A DNA stretch of 64,000 nt from Aplectana chamaeleonis (taxonomy: Eukaryota > Nematoda > Chromadorea > Rhabditida > Cosmocercidae). The stretch is taken from the NCBI GenBank assembly GCA_029168955.1, contig JAPDOI010000039.1, positions 2,480,001-2,544,000 on the forward strand, written 5' to 3'. The translations under genes were made by a program, and so were the position numbers. The notes beneath the pieces were generated by a model, which was given only the letters and a program-made list of their open reading frames with translations, ran no database searches and was not told where the DNA came from. Shown in pieces: positions 10,551 to 21,993 of this stretch (positions are counted from its first letter, which is position 1; every line of letters starts with the position of its first letter).

Positions 10551-11260
10551 ATTATCTAACTGTTTTGCTTTGCTACGGATTAGTATGATTTGGAAATGTG
10601 ACATTTGTGAGAAACTCGTTAAAAGAGGTGAAATGTCTTATGCTACTGATTTGGCGTGGGAATAAACTCGAAAGAAGCGCTAAAAACTCAGTGAAATGAT
10701 TCATCGTTGATTTGTCTGTGCACTTGTTTACTAAACAACAAAAATTGAGCGTGACATTGGAAAACCAAATCACGCACTTGTTACTGAGCATTTACATATG
10801 TATTCGTGTGACAGCAGTTCTCTTAGTTGACGACATTCGCATAAACACACTACGTGATGTTATTTCCTTTTTCATTAATTGATAGTCAATCGGAAGCGAA
10901 CGCGTCAAATAAGTTAGTAATGCTTGAAAATCAATATTTCTGAATGATTGAGGTGGGAGACACAACATAATTTTGCAAGGACCTGGGACTTGTTAACCTA
11001 AACTGCAAGCGTTAGGTTGATTTCAAAAGAGAAGCGCGTGATTTGGTTTTCCAATGTCACTCTCAATTTTTGTTGTTTAGTAAACAAGTGCACAGCCAAA
11101 TCAACGATGAATCATTTCACTGAGTTTTTAGCGCTTCTTTCGAGTTTATTCCCACGCCAAATCAGTAGCATAAGACATTTCACCTCTTTTAACGAGTTTC
11201 TCACAAATGTCACATTTCCAAATCATACTAATCCGTAGCAAAGCAAAACAGTTAGATAAT
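10551..11260. mobile_element. Foldback element FB2 (two 225-bp arms)
   Basis: 10551-10775 and 11036-11260 are inverted copies of exactly equal length around a 260-bp centre. The arms are nearly identical: the shared 73-codon chance frame differs at one residue. The outer ends read ATTATCTAAC/GTTAGATAAT. Such identity means a recent origin or gene conversion between arms. Confidence 0.9.
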
Positions 11261-11292
11261 TTCACTTTATTTTAGCGAAGGTTTCCTTTTAA

Positions 11293-11385
11293 AGGCACAT
11301 TACACCCTCAGATTTGACTTTCATATGTCCATGCAGTTGTGTAGTAGACCCCTCTTGCCTAACACTTGCCCACCCCTTCTAGCGC
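11293..11385. mobile_element. MITE family B left-end fragment (copy 4)
   Basis: TTAA at 11289-11292 is followed by AGGCACATTACACCCTCAGA, the family B terminus, and by the internal GTAGTAGACCCCTC. The right end was not found. Confidence 0.65.
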
Positions 11386-11604
11386 CACCACAGTTCACAC
11401 CCTTTTTCATGGTTTCCAAACCCGATGACGACTAGATGAAACAGGATTATAATTTGCCACCGGCACAAAATTCTCACAGAAGTGAAGTAGTTTTTCTTAC
11501 CAGAGTTTTCCATGAGTAGGCCCCAATATCGTGTTATCTCTATCACCGGTGAGGCTGTATCCCTAATCCCTAGTGTGTTCAGCTTCAGCCGCTCCCCTCC
11601 GGAG

Positions 11605-11665
11605 AAAGATGGTGTGTGAATGAAAACACACCGCTCTCAATTTTTTTATACCCTACCCTTTACCA
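11605..11665 (-). promoter_or_regulatory. TATA box plus hairpin module, copy 1
   Basis: On the minus strand GGGTAGGGTATAAAA is followed after a short spacer by AGAGCGGTGTGT, an eight-base loop and ACACACC, an inverted repeat. Near-identical modules lie at 20510-20564 and 29770-29824. TATAAA upstream of a stem-loop suggests a transcribed core; promoter function is inference. Confidence 0.45.
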
Positions 11666-11779
11666 ACTGGTTATCATCAGTTTTGTTTACCGTGAAAATT
11701 TTGGGACGGTGGCAATTTATTATCGTCTCTAGATGAACGGATGAATCGCAACCGCGTTTTCGATTCTCACTCCTTTGCC

Positions 11780-12815
11780 GGTCCTTCCACTTGGGTCAAA
11801 CACACGATCCGTAACGCTTGGCGTACTCCCAGTTAAGTCCCACCCTCTTTCCCCGGTGCTGGCGCATTTTCAGTCGAGTCCCACACACTTTCCCCGGCGC
11901 TCGGCGCACTCCCAGTTGGGTCCCTCACGCTTTCCTCGGCGTTTGGTGCACCCGAAGTAGGGTGCCGCACACGTTTCCCGGCGCTTGGCGCGTTCCCACT
12001 TGGGTCCCTCACGCTTTGCTCGGCGCTTGGCGCACCCGAAGTTGGGTTCCGCACACGTTTCCCGGCGCTTAGCGTGCTCACAGGTGGGTCCCGCACACTT
12101 TTCCCGGCGCTTGGCGCACTCCCAGTTGGGTCACGAATACGTTCCCCGGCGCATGGAGCACTTCCAGTTGGGTCCCGCACACGCTCTCCGGCGCTTGGCG
12201 GGCTCCCAGTTAGATCCCGCCCACTTTCCCCGTCCCTTGGCGCGCTCCTAGTTGGGTCCCGCACATTTTCTCCGGCGCTCGGTGCTTTTTAAATGGGGTC
12301 CCGCACACGTTCCCCGTCGCTTGGCACACTTTCAGTTGGGTCGCGAACACGTTCCCCGGCGCTTGGCACACTTCCAGTCAGATCCCACACATGTTCTGTG
12401 AGGTTTGGCACACTTCCAGTTGGGCGCCGCCCACTTTTCCCGGCCCTTGGCGCAATTTCAGTTGGGTTCCGCACACGTTCCCTGGCGCTTGGCGCACTTC
12501 CAGTCAGGTCCCACACACGTTCTGTGGCGCTTGGCACATTTCCGTTGGGGTTCCGCACACGTTCCCCGGCGCTTGGCGCACTCACAGTTGGGTCCCGCAC
12601 ACTTTTACGGGCGCCTAGTGCCTTTTCAGTCAAGTCCCGCACACGTTCCCAGGCGATTGGCGCACTTCCAGTCAGATCCCACACACGTCCTGTGGGGTTT
12701 GGCACACTTCCAGTTGGGCACCGCATATGTTCCCCGGCGCTTGGTGCACTTCCAGTCGAGTCCCGCACACGTTCCCCGGCGCTTGGCGCACTTCCAATCG
12801 GACCCCGCGCAATAA
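11780..12815. repeat. Minisatellite M3 (42-bp unit)
   Basis: About 25 copies of a 42-bp GC-rich unit with the words CGGCGCTTGGCGCACT, CCAGTTGGGTCC and CGCACACGTTCCC. Aligned without gaps, this unit matches the M2 unit at about 26 of 42 positions, so the arrays appear related. A minus-strand frame is open over 11833-12768 apart from one stop at 12289. This follows from period and composition and is not called as a gene. Confidence 0.95.
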
Positions 12816-12948
12816 ACGGTGTGCTTACGGTTCCTGATGGACGTAAAGGAGACCTACTCTAACGCTTGCAATCAATTCACTCTTATCACAATACCACTCC
12901 ATTTCTCTCAATTGGCCAACCATGTTTCTTATCATTCAGTTTCACTGA

Positions 12949-13228
<280 letters not shown>

Positions 13229-14194
13229 TTTAAAAATTCACTAATTTTTCAATATCTCGAGAACCACAAAGCAGATTTTTCTGAAACTTGGGCAGTGTTG
13301 AGAACCTTTACTGCTCTACATTTTGTGAAAATGCCAAGTTTGGAACTATCTTCCAAACCGAGATTCTGTAACGAGGGGTGTGCGAAGAGGCAATCCTTTT
13401 CCAAATCAGGTGCGCGCTTCGCGCGCACCACAATTTTGTCTGTCTTGACCCTCAATTTCGAAGATCTGCAAAAATTTAGCTACCAACGTCAAAATTTGAC
13501 AGGAGCTAGGTGCAAACATAACCAGCTTCCTGGCCAAAAATGAGCTTTCTAACTCAACGGTAGGTGTTCCAACAAGATCGTGAACGCCAACTGAAAAAAG
13601 AAGGAGATGAACATTTTTTCGACCAAAATTACGTGGTTTTGACAATTTTTCTCGAATCTCAGGTAACCATTCCAGACCATTTCGAGGTGATATTCACAAC
13701 TTTTTAAGCTCTATTCAATGGCGAAAAAATGATTTTTCTACGATTTCTCTGAATCTCGGCTCTCGAATCACGTCGTTGCGCGATAGCGATCCAAAGCCAA
13801 ATCGGTGTGCGGTTCGCGCACACCACAATTAGGCGACAAGTACGTTAGACGAGGTGAAGGCAGAAATAGTAAAGACGAGTAAGTTTGATATAACCTGTCG
13901 ATAGAAATCGATGTGCAGAGCTCGGAAAACACGACCGCACAAGGCACCCACAGCAAGGGATGATGAACCATGAACTCTGCTTTCTTCATAAACGAGATGC
14001 ATAGCCTAGCTCCCTCATTTTGAGCCGGTCGAAGTCAACCTTATCGGGCTTATCATGTCAAAATCTCCTTATCACTGTTATGTTTTGGGCCGATCGCTCC
14101 GCTGCTTACTCCGCCCGGTCTCATCCGAGCTAGCTAGGCTTTACGTAGGACGTTCTTCAAACGTAAGCTGGCTTATTTTTCAAATTTCTCTACT
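13229..14194. other. Spacer with two related GC hairpins
   Basis: Two short stem-loops share a frame: GGTGCGCGCTTCGCGCGCACC at about 13410-13430 and GGTGTGCGGTTCGCGCACACC at about 13805-13825, each followed by ACAATT. They look like two diverged copies of one unit about 395 bp apart. No gene is seen. Confidence 0.5.
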
Positions 14195-14730
14195 ATACAA
14201 TACCCGCACTAATTTACTCAAAAAAGTCGCGAATTCGCGACTTTCCGTCATAACTCGGCTCAAAGTGACCCGTTCGGACAGGTAGGGGCATATTTGGATT
14301 CAGCATCGAGAGCTCTTCATTTTGAGCACACACATTCCTTGACCGGTAAACAAGGCATATAGATTAAACAGAAGATTCGGGAGAATGAAAACACCACCGC
14401 CGTCCCGTTCTAAGTTCAAACGGGACCAATTGACCTGAGACTTGGCCTACAACTTTACTTTCTGATCCTCTTTCAAATAAGCATTGCGGCAGCCCAATCC
14501 GGAGAAGTCGATTTTTCATCCTCATCATATGTGCCAAGTCCCCTTTCGCTTCAAACGGGACCAGGTTAAGAGGTGTCTGTGCTCAAAACAAAGAGCTCCC
14601 GATGCTGATTCCAAATATGCTCCCAGCTCCCCAAACGGGTTACCTTGAGCCGTGTTGTGATGAATAGTCGCAAAAATCGCTATTTCGCAAAGTTTGCGGC
14701 CTTTTTGAAAAAAATAGTGCGGGTATTGTA
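14195..14730. mobile_element. Foldback element FB3
   Basis: TACAATACCCGCACTA at 14195 is mirrored by AATAGTGCGGGTATTGTA ending at 14730. Inside, TTTGGATTCAGCATCGAGAGCTC is mirrored by GAGCTCCCGATGCTGATTCC. Arms are about 140-150 bp. No coding capacity was found. Confidence 0.75.
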
Positions 14731-15097
14731 CGCCTTGGGAAACTTCCTGCGTTACGAAAATTCGAGACCGTAAAATTAAGTGCTTTCAGAATTCATCCTA
14801 TGCAGTTCTATAGATATTCCCGATCATATTTTATTCATGGAGAAAGCATAATTAGTGGCTTAGTATTGCTTGTGTTATCCTTCGAAGTTGCGCCACAGTT
14901 CACTTGAAGTTTTGGAGAAGAAAAGTTAGCAGAAACGAATTCCCTAAAGAATAAGGATCTTCTATATGAAGCGGGACCAATACGCACATTAAAATTAAGG
15001 TCATTAGACCGTCAATACGATAATTTTGAGGAGAGCTACAATGATCAGACCTTTTCCGTCGACTTCCCTAGATAGCCCTCGTTTTGAAAATAGATAC
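14731..15097. other. Unannotated spacer
   Basis: AT-rich with no recognisable repeat or exon. Confidence 0.4.
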
Positions 15098-15576
15098 AAT
15101 ACCGCTCGTAGGATTTGGTGAGAAAACGAGCGAGGTCGGGTTTTCGCGTCTTTTTCGTCTTTTCTGTACAACTCGCTCCAAACTCAATTTTGAGCGAGAC
15201 GAGGAAGATATTCATGATCCTGGCTCCGAGGGCTACCCATTAGTTTAACCTTTGTGGTGGTTTTATTGAGAACTAAAAAAGTTTCGCTGCGAGCCAGATT
15301 TGTGATTACGGTACCATGACGGATGGGGCGCTACCGTCTCCGTCAGCGTTTTCATATGTCTACCGTATCTAGAGAGCTGGTTGATTGCGAAATTTTCATG
15401 GTTCTTGACAGATTCCCTACTATGGCTATACATTTGGATAGCCCTCAACGCCAGGATCAGGAATATCTTCCTAGTTTCGCTCAAGGTTGTCTTTAAAGCG
15501 AGTTATACAAAAAAGACGAAAAAGACGCAAAAACCCGACCTCGCTCGCTTTCTGACACAATCCTACGAGCGGTATT
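15098..15576. mobile_element. MITE family C copy 1 (479 bp)
   Basis: Inverted termini of about 78 bp start AATACCGCTCGTAGGATT and carry GCGAGGTCGGGTTTT and TCTTTTTCGTCTTTT. The right part holds GCTTTAAAGACAACC (as complement), the uninterrupted version of the site where family A inserted in copy 2. No protein is encoded. Confidence 0.85.
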
Positions 15577-16106
15577 ATATGTAGAGCGGCATTGTATGCA
15601 TGGAAAACATTCAGTACAGTGAGGATAAGGACGCGGGCTTGTCAAAACCTGGCCCAGTTGAATCATTTCCGGGACATTCTTAAAGGACTGCGAAGGACCC
15701 GCGGAAGTAATGCACAAAGATGCCAATCCGTGTACAGGTGCACAGCGCCGCCCATAGAAAGTGGAATTTGCTGCTGTGTCTGGTCAAAAACCTGCGACGT
15801 GCACAGCAACTAACCAAGTAATTTGAGAATATATAGATACATTTTTGTTTTACAAAAAAAAACAGAAGTTTTATTGTCAACTAAATGTGAACAATGGAGC
15901 TCGAGAAAGGCCAAGTCGAAGACCACAAGTCAACGACTGATCATCAGTTTTGAGTCAGTTGATGACCCCTGACACTACAAAACATCACTAGAGCAGTGCA
16001 TCAGCAAAAAATCGGTCAAATTCAGACTGCTATTTTAACTTCAAAAATGGATTTTTTCGTGATCTTTTTCGTGTTGATCGTACTACCGCGAACCAAGAAA
16101 TATTTA
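15577..16106. other. Unannotated spacer
   Basis: No gene or repeat recognised. Short frames on both strands lack domains. Confidence 0.4.
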
Positions 16107-16230
16107 AAGGCACAGTCCAGGCTTAGGGACAAAATCTGATATTTCCACATAATTATGAAGTAGACCCACCCTATCTTACACCTGCTAAGTGCGAGCTCTC
16201 TATTCCTCTGAACAAGCGAGATCTCAGATA
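16107..16230. mobile_element. MITE family B fragment (copy 5)
   Basis: TTAA at 16103-16106 is followed by AGGCACAGTCCAGG and then by GTAGACCCACCC and AAGCGAGATCTCAG, words found in the same order in the reverse complement of 40905-41388. The element is truncated at the right. Confidence 0.6.
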
Positions 16231-17270
16231 TTCGCAGTTGTGTACAGGGCACGAATGAGATGTGACCTCAAGCAATGTCCTCTGTAGACATCCAAAATGG
16301 CGGAGATCGCCTTTCGACGACCGGCTGTCGCCCCTCTACATAGTTCCGTAGACACTCTACCCGCAGAAGCGCAGTTCCCGTAGACATTCCATCGGAGGAA
16401 GGTCTCCATTCCCGATCCCGCGATCACATTCTACCAACATTCCACAAACCTGACTTTGCCGTCCCAGTTTAGCATCAGTCCGCCTTATGACGTCATCACT
16501 CACACGCTGGAATTCTTCAGATTCATCAACACGAGACTCGATGTTTCTGAATTTTGCCCTTATTTAACCGCAATGGAGAAAATGAAGTCTCCTGACTTTA
16601 AAAAATCGGATAAAATCCCACCACTCTGTGCTATTATTGGGAAATCTTGTGTTCCTCTCATGTTACCGCTATTCGTAGCTTCAACTGTTTTTGTATATTT
16701 GCTCTTTAACCACACATATTGAACATTTCTACAGAGCCTAGTAAACCCGATTCTCGCGGCGCTCGCCTCCCCCGGCGCATCGCGGTCTGTTTGATTCAAG
16801 ACTTGTCCTTAGCCCTAAGTTACCCTCAACGGAGAAGTTTGCACTAAACTGGAACGCTAACGTCAGTAGGGGATAGGGAAAAGCAACCGTTTGGATAAAG
16901 TGCCGTTTTTGTTGCGACCTCTACCCGTGCTTGAGGTTTGCGACCTCACCTAACAATGGCCGCGCTTAATCCGCGCTAGGCCCCCTCATTTCAAAGGCAG
17001 TAGACACGCTCAAAAATGATATCGATTTTATGTCATAAATCGAAGGTTTGGAGTAGGTATTTTGAGGAAGTAACCAAAAAACCAACGAAAAAAGGAACGT
17101 GATCTGGTCTGTTTATTTTGCGAAAATTAAAAAAGAACAATGTAGTATAAAGACAAGAGATTGACATTGAAGTAGATCACGGACGAGTTTTTTTTTAACT
17201 TATCCTGAACAGTGTATGCCCCAATCAGAATGGTCCACTTGGTCGCCATGACTGATGGATAGCTATTATT
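16231..17270. other. Spacer with a small open frame
   Basis: A plus-strand frame at 16456-16722 (88 codons, or 50 codons from the internal ATG at 16573) ends in a hydrophobic stretch of about 22 residues that could be a tail anchor. No family is recognised and no splice or translation signal supports it, so it is recorded but not called. Confidence 0.3.
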
Positions 17271-18135
17271 CTTGTTATCCGGAGATAATTCTTCAAATAA
17301 TGGATCAATTCGGATAATACCGATTTTGAATTTTCCGGATATTGGTTCGATTCAGATAATGCGTTTTTTCAAATTGTCAGATAATGGATCGATTCATCTA
17401 ACGCCATTTTTCCAATGATTTTGATACGGATATCCGGTCGGATAATTTCGGATAACTTCGAATATTTTCGGAATAATGTTGAGGCAAAACGGTGAAAAAT
17501 AAACCCGGCACTCAAGGCGAGTCTCTGAAAGCATTCATAATTGAACAAACAGTAGTTCTTCATCGCATTCGCAGCATGTTCACATACAAACATCAATCTT
17601 CATATATGCATATTAATAAAAATATGAAAAAAAAAATCTTCAATTACTCTATTGTCGTTGGGAGGCACGGTAATAGCCATACACAGGCTTTTCAGGACAA
17701 CTATAGCTAGTAAAAAATATGCAAAGCAATTATTCAAAAAACTTCTTCACTTAATAACTAGCCACTTGGTCGTCTCACTTCACCTCGCCCATGTTTTCGA
17801 GCCGCAACGACTTCCGATTTCGGAAGGGGGAGAAAAACCCTGGGTTCATGTATTGAATAGAAGGCAGTACGGAAGAATGGATGTGGTCGAGTGCAATTTT
17901 ATCCGGTTTTATCCAACAATTATCCGATTTTATCCGAAATTTTAACCGAAATTTCACCCGAATTTTATCCGATTTTATCCGAATTTGTGACCCTTCAGAT
18001 AATGGATCGATTCAGATAATGCTGATTTTAATTTTCCCGGATATTGGTTTGATTCAGATAACGCGTTTTTTGGAATTTTCGGATATCAGATTATCCGAAT
18101 CTCGGATATCCGGTCGGTTATCCGAAAAGGAGTGA
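17271..18135. repeat. TTATCCGA-rich degenerate repeats
   Basis: Two long copies (about 17303-17385 and 17997-18075) share GATAATGGATCGATTCA, CGGATATTGGTT and GATTCAGATAA. They are flanked by many copies of TTATCCGA and ATCCGGTCGG. This is an AT-rich simple-repeat family and non-coding. Confidence 0.75.
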
Positions 18136-18202
18136 ATCGGATACTACATAAGTATAATAACTATGACTCACTGAGATCTCGAAATATTTTCAGGACGCTT
18201 TT

Positions 18203-18576
18203 CATGCTCCTCAACGCCAGCGCGGCACGCGCGTGACGCGTGGGCGTGGAGTTAGAGTACGAATACATTCTACGCGCGTCACGCACTTGCGGAGACTATC
18301 AATACTCCAGCGGCGACGCCGTGGCGAGCGGAACAAAGGCATTAACTTTACCGAGCAAGCAAATTTTGTACACGCGTTCACCACCACGATAGGGGACAGT
18401 AATGGAATTAGTTATCATAAAACGGAATTAAACTGATGCTGCATTGGTAATAAAATTGATGAAAAATTTGTTACGGCTGGCGCCGCCATGGCGGAGCGGG
18501 CGTGGCGTCAAGACATTCATACTCCAAAGCCAGGCCAGCGCGTCACGCGCGTGTTGCGCTAGCGTTGAGGAGTATG
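18203..18576. mobile_element. Foldback element FB4
   Basis: CATGCTCCTCAACGCCAGCG at 18203 and its following CACGCGCGTGACGCG return inverted at 18533-18576. Weaker similarity extends the arms to about 75 bp. The tips are GC-rich and the centre is AT-rich. Confidence 0.65.
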
Positions 18577-18788
18577 AACAGGGCCTTGCGATTTCGAAGT
18601 CTCTGCCTGCTCTATAATTACGTACCGAATGGCCTGAATCTACGCCAATATTTCATGTCACGCGCTTTGAAGGACCTTGACAAACAATTCTAGAATACTT
18701 GTTGTTCAACTTTTTGTCTCAGTCTTTCTATGCGATTAAAATAAAAGGCATGGTGGATAAAATGGTAGATAACTGAAAGACTCAATTA

Positions 18789-18865
18789 AAGGCAGTGTTC
18801 ACGATGAGAATCGCTTTTCTGTTTCTCCGCCTATCTTGAAAACTGTCCCATTCTGATTCCAAAGT
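18789..18865. mobile_element. MITE family A left-end fragment (copy 2)
   Basis: TTAA at 18785-18788 precedes AGGCAGTGTTCACGATGA. The next 60 bases match the inverted right end of the copy at 32089-32573 up to CCCATTCTGATTCC. No right end follows. Confidence 0.75.
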
Positions 18866-19052
18866 CTCTGGTTCTCGATCGATCCCGACAGCCACTCTGA
18901 GGCGGTGAAGCTGATCGGCTGGTCGATCTCGACCTGCTTCGGTTCCTTGAGGAGCGGCTCACACAGGTTTCTATGTCTGACGAGAAACGTGGAAGTCGAG
19001 GAAGATTATTCGAGGAAGTAAAGACTCGACTGTAACAGTTAACTGTGAACAA
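18831..19052 (-). CDS. Possible exon rich in Arg-Ser repeats
   Basis: A 73-codon minus-strand frame contains RSSRNRSRSRSTSRSASPP, typical of RS domains of splicing factors. A plausible acceptor, TTTCTCGTCAG, lies just upstream on the minus strand near 18975-18985 and would start the exon at DIETCVSRS. No good donor is seen, and the last part of the frame overlaps the MITE A fragment. It could be a decayed RS-protein exon or simple-sequence chance. Confidence 0.25.
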   Translation of the reverse strand: MFTVNCYSRVFTSSNNLPRLPRFSSDIETCVSRSSRNRSRSRSTSRSASPPQSGCRDRSRTRDFGIRMGQFSR

Positions 19053-20425
19053 AGGCAGGGTCCGGGCAGAGTTTTCCCGCCAAATCGGAGCGTGTGCTAC
19101 AGGTAGTCACAAGGAGCGTGCAAAAACTTCAAAAAAAACATACTTTTATAGGTATTTCAGCCATTTCAGCGAACCACAGGGTCGCCAAATTGTGTCCATC
19201 GTCCATGTTTTAGCTATTGCTCACGCACTCTTCAAAACTGTGCAAGTATCGTCATTCTGGCCATGATTATCATTCTGTGAACACGGTAATCCTTGACTTT
19301 TAGGCTGTTTTCTCTAAAAGTAACGACTAATAATTTGCAAAACGTCCAGATGGTACTCAGATTAGGCCAGCCCATTCTATCTAACCCGATTTTTGGTAGT
19401 GTCAAGTTTTGACCGGGCTTTGCCTCTAAGGGATAACGCCCTGACGCTCGCGTAGAGAGGGTGCAACACAGAGTCGGAGCACTGATGAAAAAAGGCGAAA
19501 AGAGCACTCACAAAGGGTGTTTGAAATCAAGTGAGGTGGGGATCGAGACGTAGGGACGGAGCGACGCTTTCACATTCAATTTGCTGTCGATCTGCTCTAC
19601 GGTTAACTGACGAATGGGGCATTCATCCGAAACGGTTGACGATTCAAAGGAGATTAAGGGCTCATGTCTGGAGGTATAACCTACCCAACAGTTGGTGGCA
19701 GTCACATTAAGCAATATACAGAAAGAGGAGAGATGTGTCAATCAAAAACAAGGAGAGACGGTTAAGAAGCTATGAATACGCTTCCAAAGGCATTAAGTAA
19801 CCAAGCGACTGGCAAATTGAGAGGAATGTCCAAAGCTTCACTGGAGACATAGGCGGGATATTTGGGAAATTCACGTACAGACTTTTAAAAACTGTTAGGC
19901 TTACGATGGCGCAGTAGCTCATGCAGTGAAGGCCAGAACGTTTGCAAAGGCAAATACGATGCTGTGATTGGTCTCCGATTGTCGCCACCAGGCAATTCGC
20001 CTTTACGGAAAAGAGACTTTCTTCATTGAGTGTGTACAAACTCTAAAAATGCTCGCTCGCTGCTGAAGAATGACTTGTCGAGCATGGCAACTCATCCTCT
20101 AGTCACTGGCCGTCATTTTCGTGAGAATTCTTCATGTTTTGGGGCAAAATCCGAGCAAATGTTAGGCCTTCTGTCAAGTCATAGAAAATGGAACAGTACA
20201 CTGTTGGGAAACAGCGAGCACACACAGGATACCGGTGAGTATCTCTCAACCTCCACCCGATGAGGCTTAGCTATATGATATTTTCTTGAAAACAGAGCGG
20301 GCGTTACTCGGCCCACTTCCGTGGATCCCTAAAGAACATTCTGCTGGAAGCTTAGAACGAAAAAAATGTGGTTGCATGCTTTCAGCCGATGCGGAGAATG
20401 CTGAAGCGTTTAGAGTCTCCCTTAA
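19053..20425. other. Unannotated spacer
   Basis: No mobile element or exon recognised over about 1.4 kb. All frames are short. Confidence 0.4.
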
Positions 20426-20715
20426 AGGCACAGAACACCGGTTATTGCGAAACAGACAAAAACACCCGGCGACTCACTGTAAACAGAATTGGTGATACCT
20501 GATTGATAAGGGGTAGGGTATAAAAGGATTGCAGAGCGGTGTGTCTTCATTCACACACCGTTCTTATCCAGGGATCAACAGATGAAGCTCTGATCACACT
20601 AGGAAGCGAGAAGGCAGCTCCAACGGTGGGCAAGATATGGCAAAATCGGGTCAAACTTTGGAAATTTCTATAATCCGCTTGATTCGCCAGGATTTTTTGT
20701 CTGTTTCGGATTAGC
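20426..20715. mobile_element. MITE left end carrying a TATA-hairpin module
   Basis: TTAA at 20422-20425 precedes AGGCACAGAACACCGG, a family B-like terminus, but the interior differs from family B. It holds the TATA-hairpin module and then abuts a second family B copy. Likely a composite of two elements. Confidence 0.55.
20510..20564 (+). promoter_or_regulatory. TATA box plus hairpin module, copy 2
   Basis: GGGTAGGGTATAAAA is followed eight bases later by AGAGCGGTGTGT, loop CTTCATTC, ACACACCGTTCT, a 12-bp stem with one G-T pair (20533-20564). Spacing from TATA to stem is about the same as in the copies near 11.6 and 29.8 kb. Confidence 0.5.
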
Positions 20716-21191
20716 CCAGAACACCCAGAAAATTATTTTCTCAGTTTTTACGCTGATCTTGGAGAGAGCCATACGCTGATCACAGTGGTATCTCTGAAAT
20801 CCTCCAAGACCCCCTGTAAACAGAGTTATGGCTCCTCAAGATTTTTTGAGGACGAAATGTTGGTGGACGAGTTGTCTCACCCCTGAATTTCTCTTGATTT
20901 GCAATCTTTGCACGAGAGCGAGCCAGGATAAGGAGATATCCCGGCAATGGAGTGAAAAACGAATACTCGTTAAGAGTTCATCCATTCATTTAGCCGCTAT
21001 CGAGTTCGGGAATCTGGTAAGGGGTGTGGTCCGTGGTGGTGAGCGAAGGAGGTCGGTCCTGTGGTGGTCGCTTATATCTCGCCTGTTTGGAGAAATTGAG
21101 ATCTCGCAATCGGCACGGGTTGTATAGGAGGGGTCTACTACACAATCGGAAAAAAAATCACAAAATTCATGTCTGAGGGTGTAATGTGCCT
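20716..21191. mobile_element. MITE family B copy 2
   Basis: It follows the 40905-41388 copy over its length: CTTGGAGAGAG, CGCTGATCACAGT, AAGACCCCCT, GAGCGAAGG and ATTCATGTCTGAGGGTGTA are in the same order. The right end AATGTGCCT is followed by TTAA at 21192-21195. The left terminal bases are lost at the junction with the preceding element. Confidence 0.75.
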
Positions 21192-21758
21192 TTAATGGCA
21201 TCGTTTGCGATGAATTTAGCTTCTGAGTTTTCAATATATAATGGAAGCCTTAGCCGCGTTGAGAACATCGCAAAAAAAAATCACTGAAAACTGCTTTCCC
21301 AAACCCTTTCTCTTTGTTTTCACATCCCATTTACACAATCGACGTTCAAGAAAGGAAGAGTCGATCGTTACGAATCGTTGAGTCGAGCCGTGATCTCTAG
21401 ATCACATCATGTTCATTCAGCTGATTCTGAAGGTGAAAAAGGCTAACTGATATGTGCACAAAAGACATTCATCATTTATTCATATGATAGACTTCATCAA
21501 CTTCCACTCATTTGTACTATATCTCTTGTGGGTCAAATACTTTCTTTTCTTTTTTGGTGAACGGACGTAACAAACGGTCGGCCCAAGGGCTAACTCCCAA
21601 ACCCAGAAAGGCGTTTTTATCCGTCAAAAAAACTTCGTTTTGGTCCAATTTCGTTACTGCCAACCTTGTGAATGGCCTTTTGAAGGTTCACATGTATGAT
21701 ATAACACAAAAACAGGAATTTGGTTTTCAGCGCGCACGATGCCTTTGAATGCGGAAGC
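21192..21758. other. Spacer with an eroded repeat
   Basis: The end at about 21700-21745 (GCGCGCACGATGCCTTTGAA) resembles 3690-3715. Nothing else was recognised. Confidence 0.4.
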
Positions 21759-21993
21759 CAGGGCTGTGCGTTATAACGTTAACGTGTCAACGCATTAACG
21801 GGTTAACGGGACTTTTTCAGGAAAATTAACGAATAACGTTTAACGAAAAAGTCCTAAAATCACGTTAGTTTAAGTTCGTTATTTGAATGAACATATGGCA
21901 CTGATTGATCTGATTCAATGGCAGATTCAAAAACTGGGGCACTGCACGTCGCGTCGACTTGTGGCGCGGTCAATTTTCGGTTGCTGTGAAATA

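Noticed and set aside
9030..12815. CRISPR-like array
   Set aside because: The repeats are contiguous without unique spacers, and the context is eukaryotic.
11833..12862. Pro/Ser/Arg-rich frames of 143-189 codons
   Set aside because: Frames on both strands are equally open because of the 42-bp GC-rich tandem unit; composition explains them.
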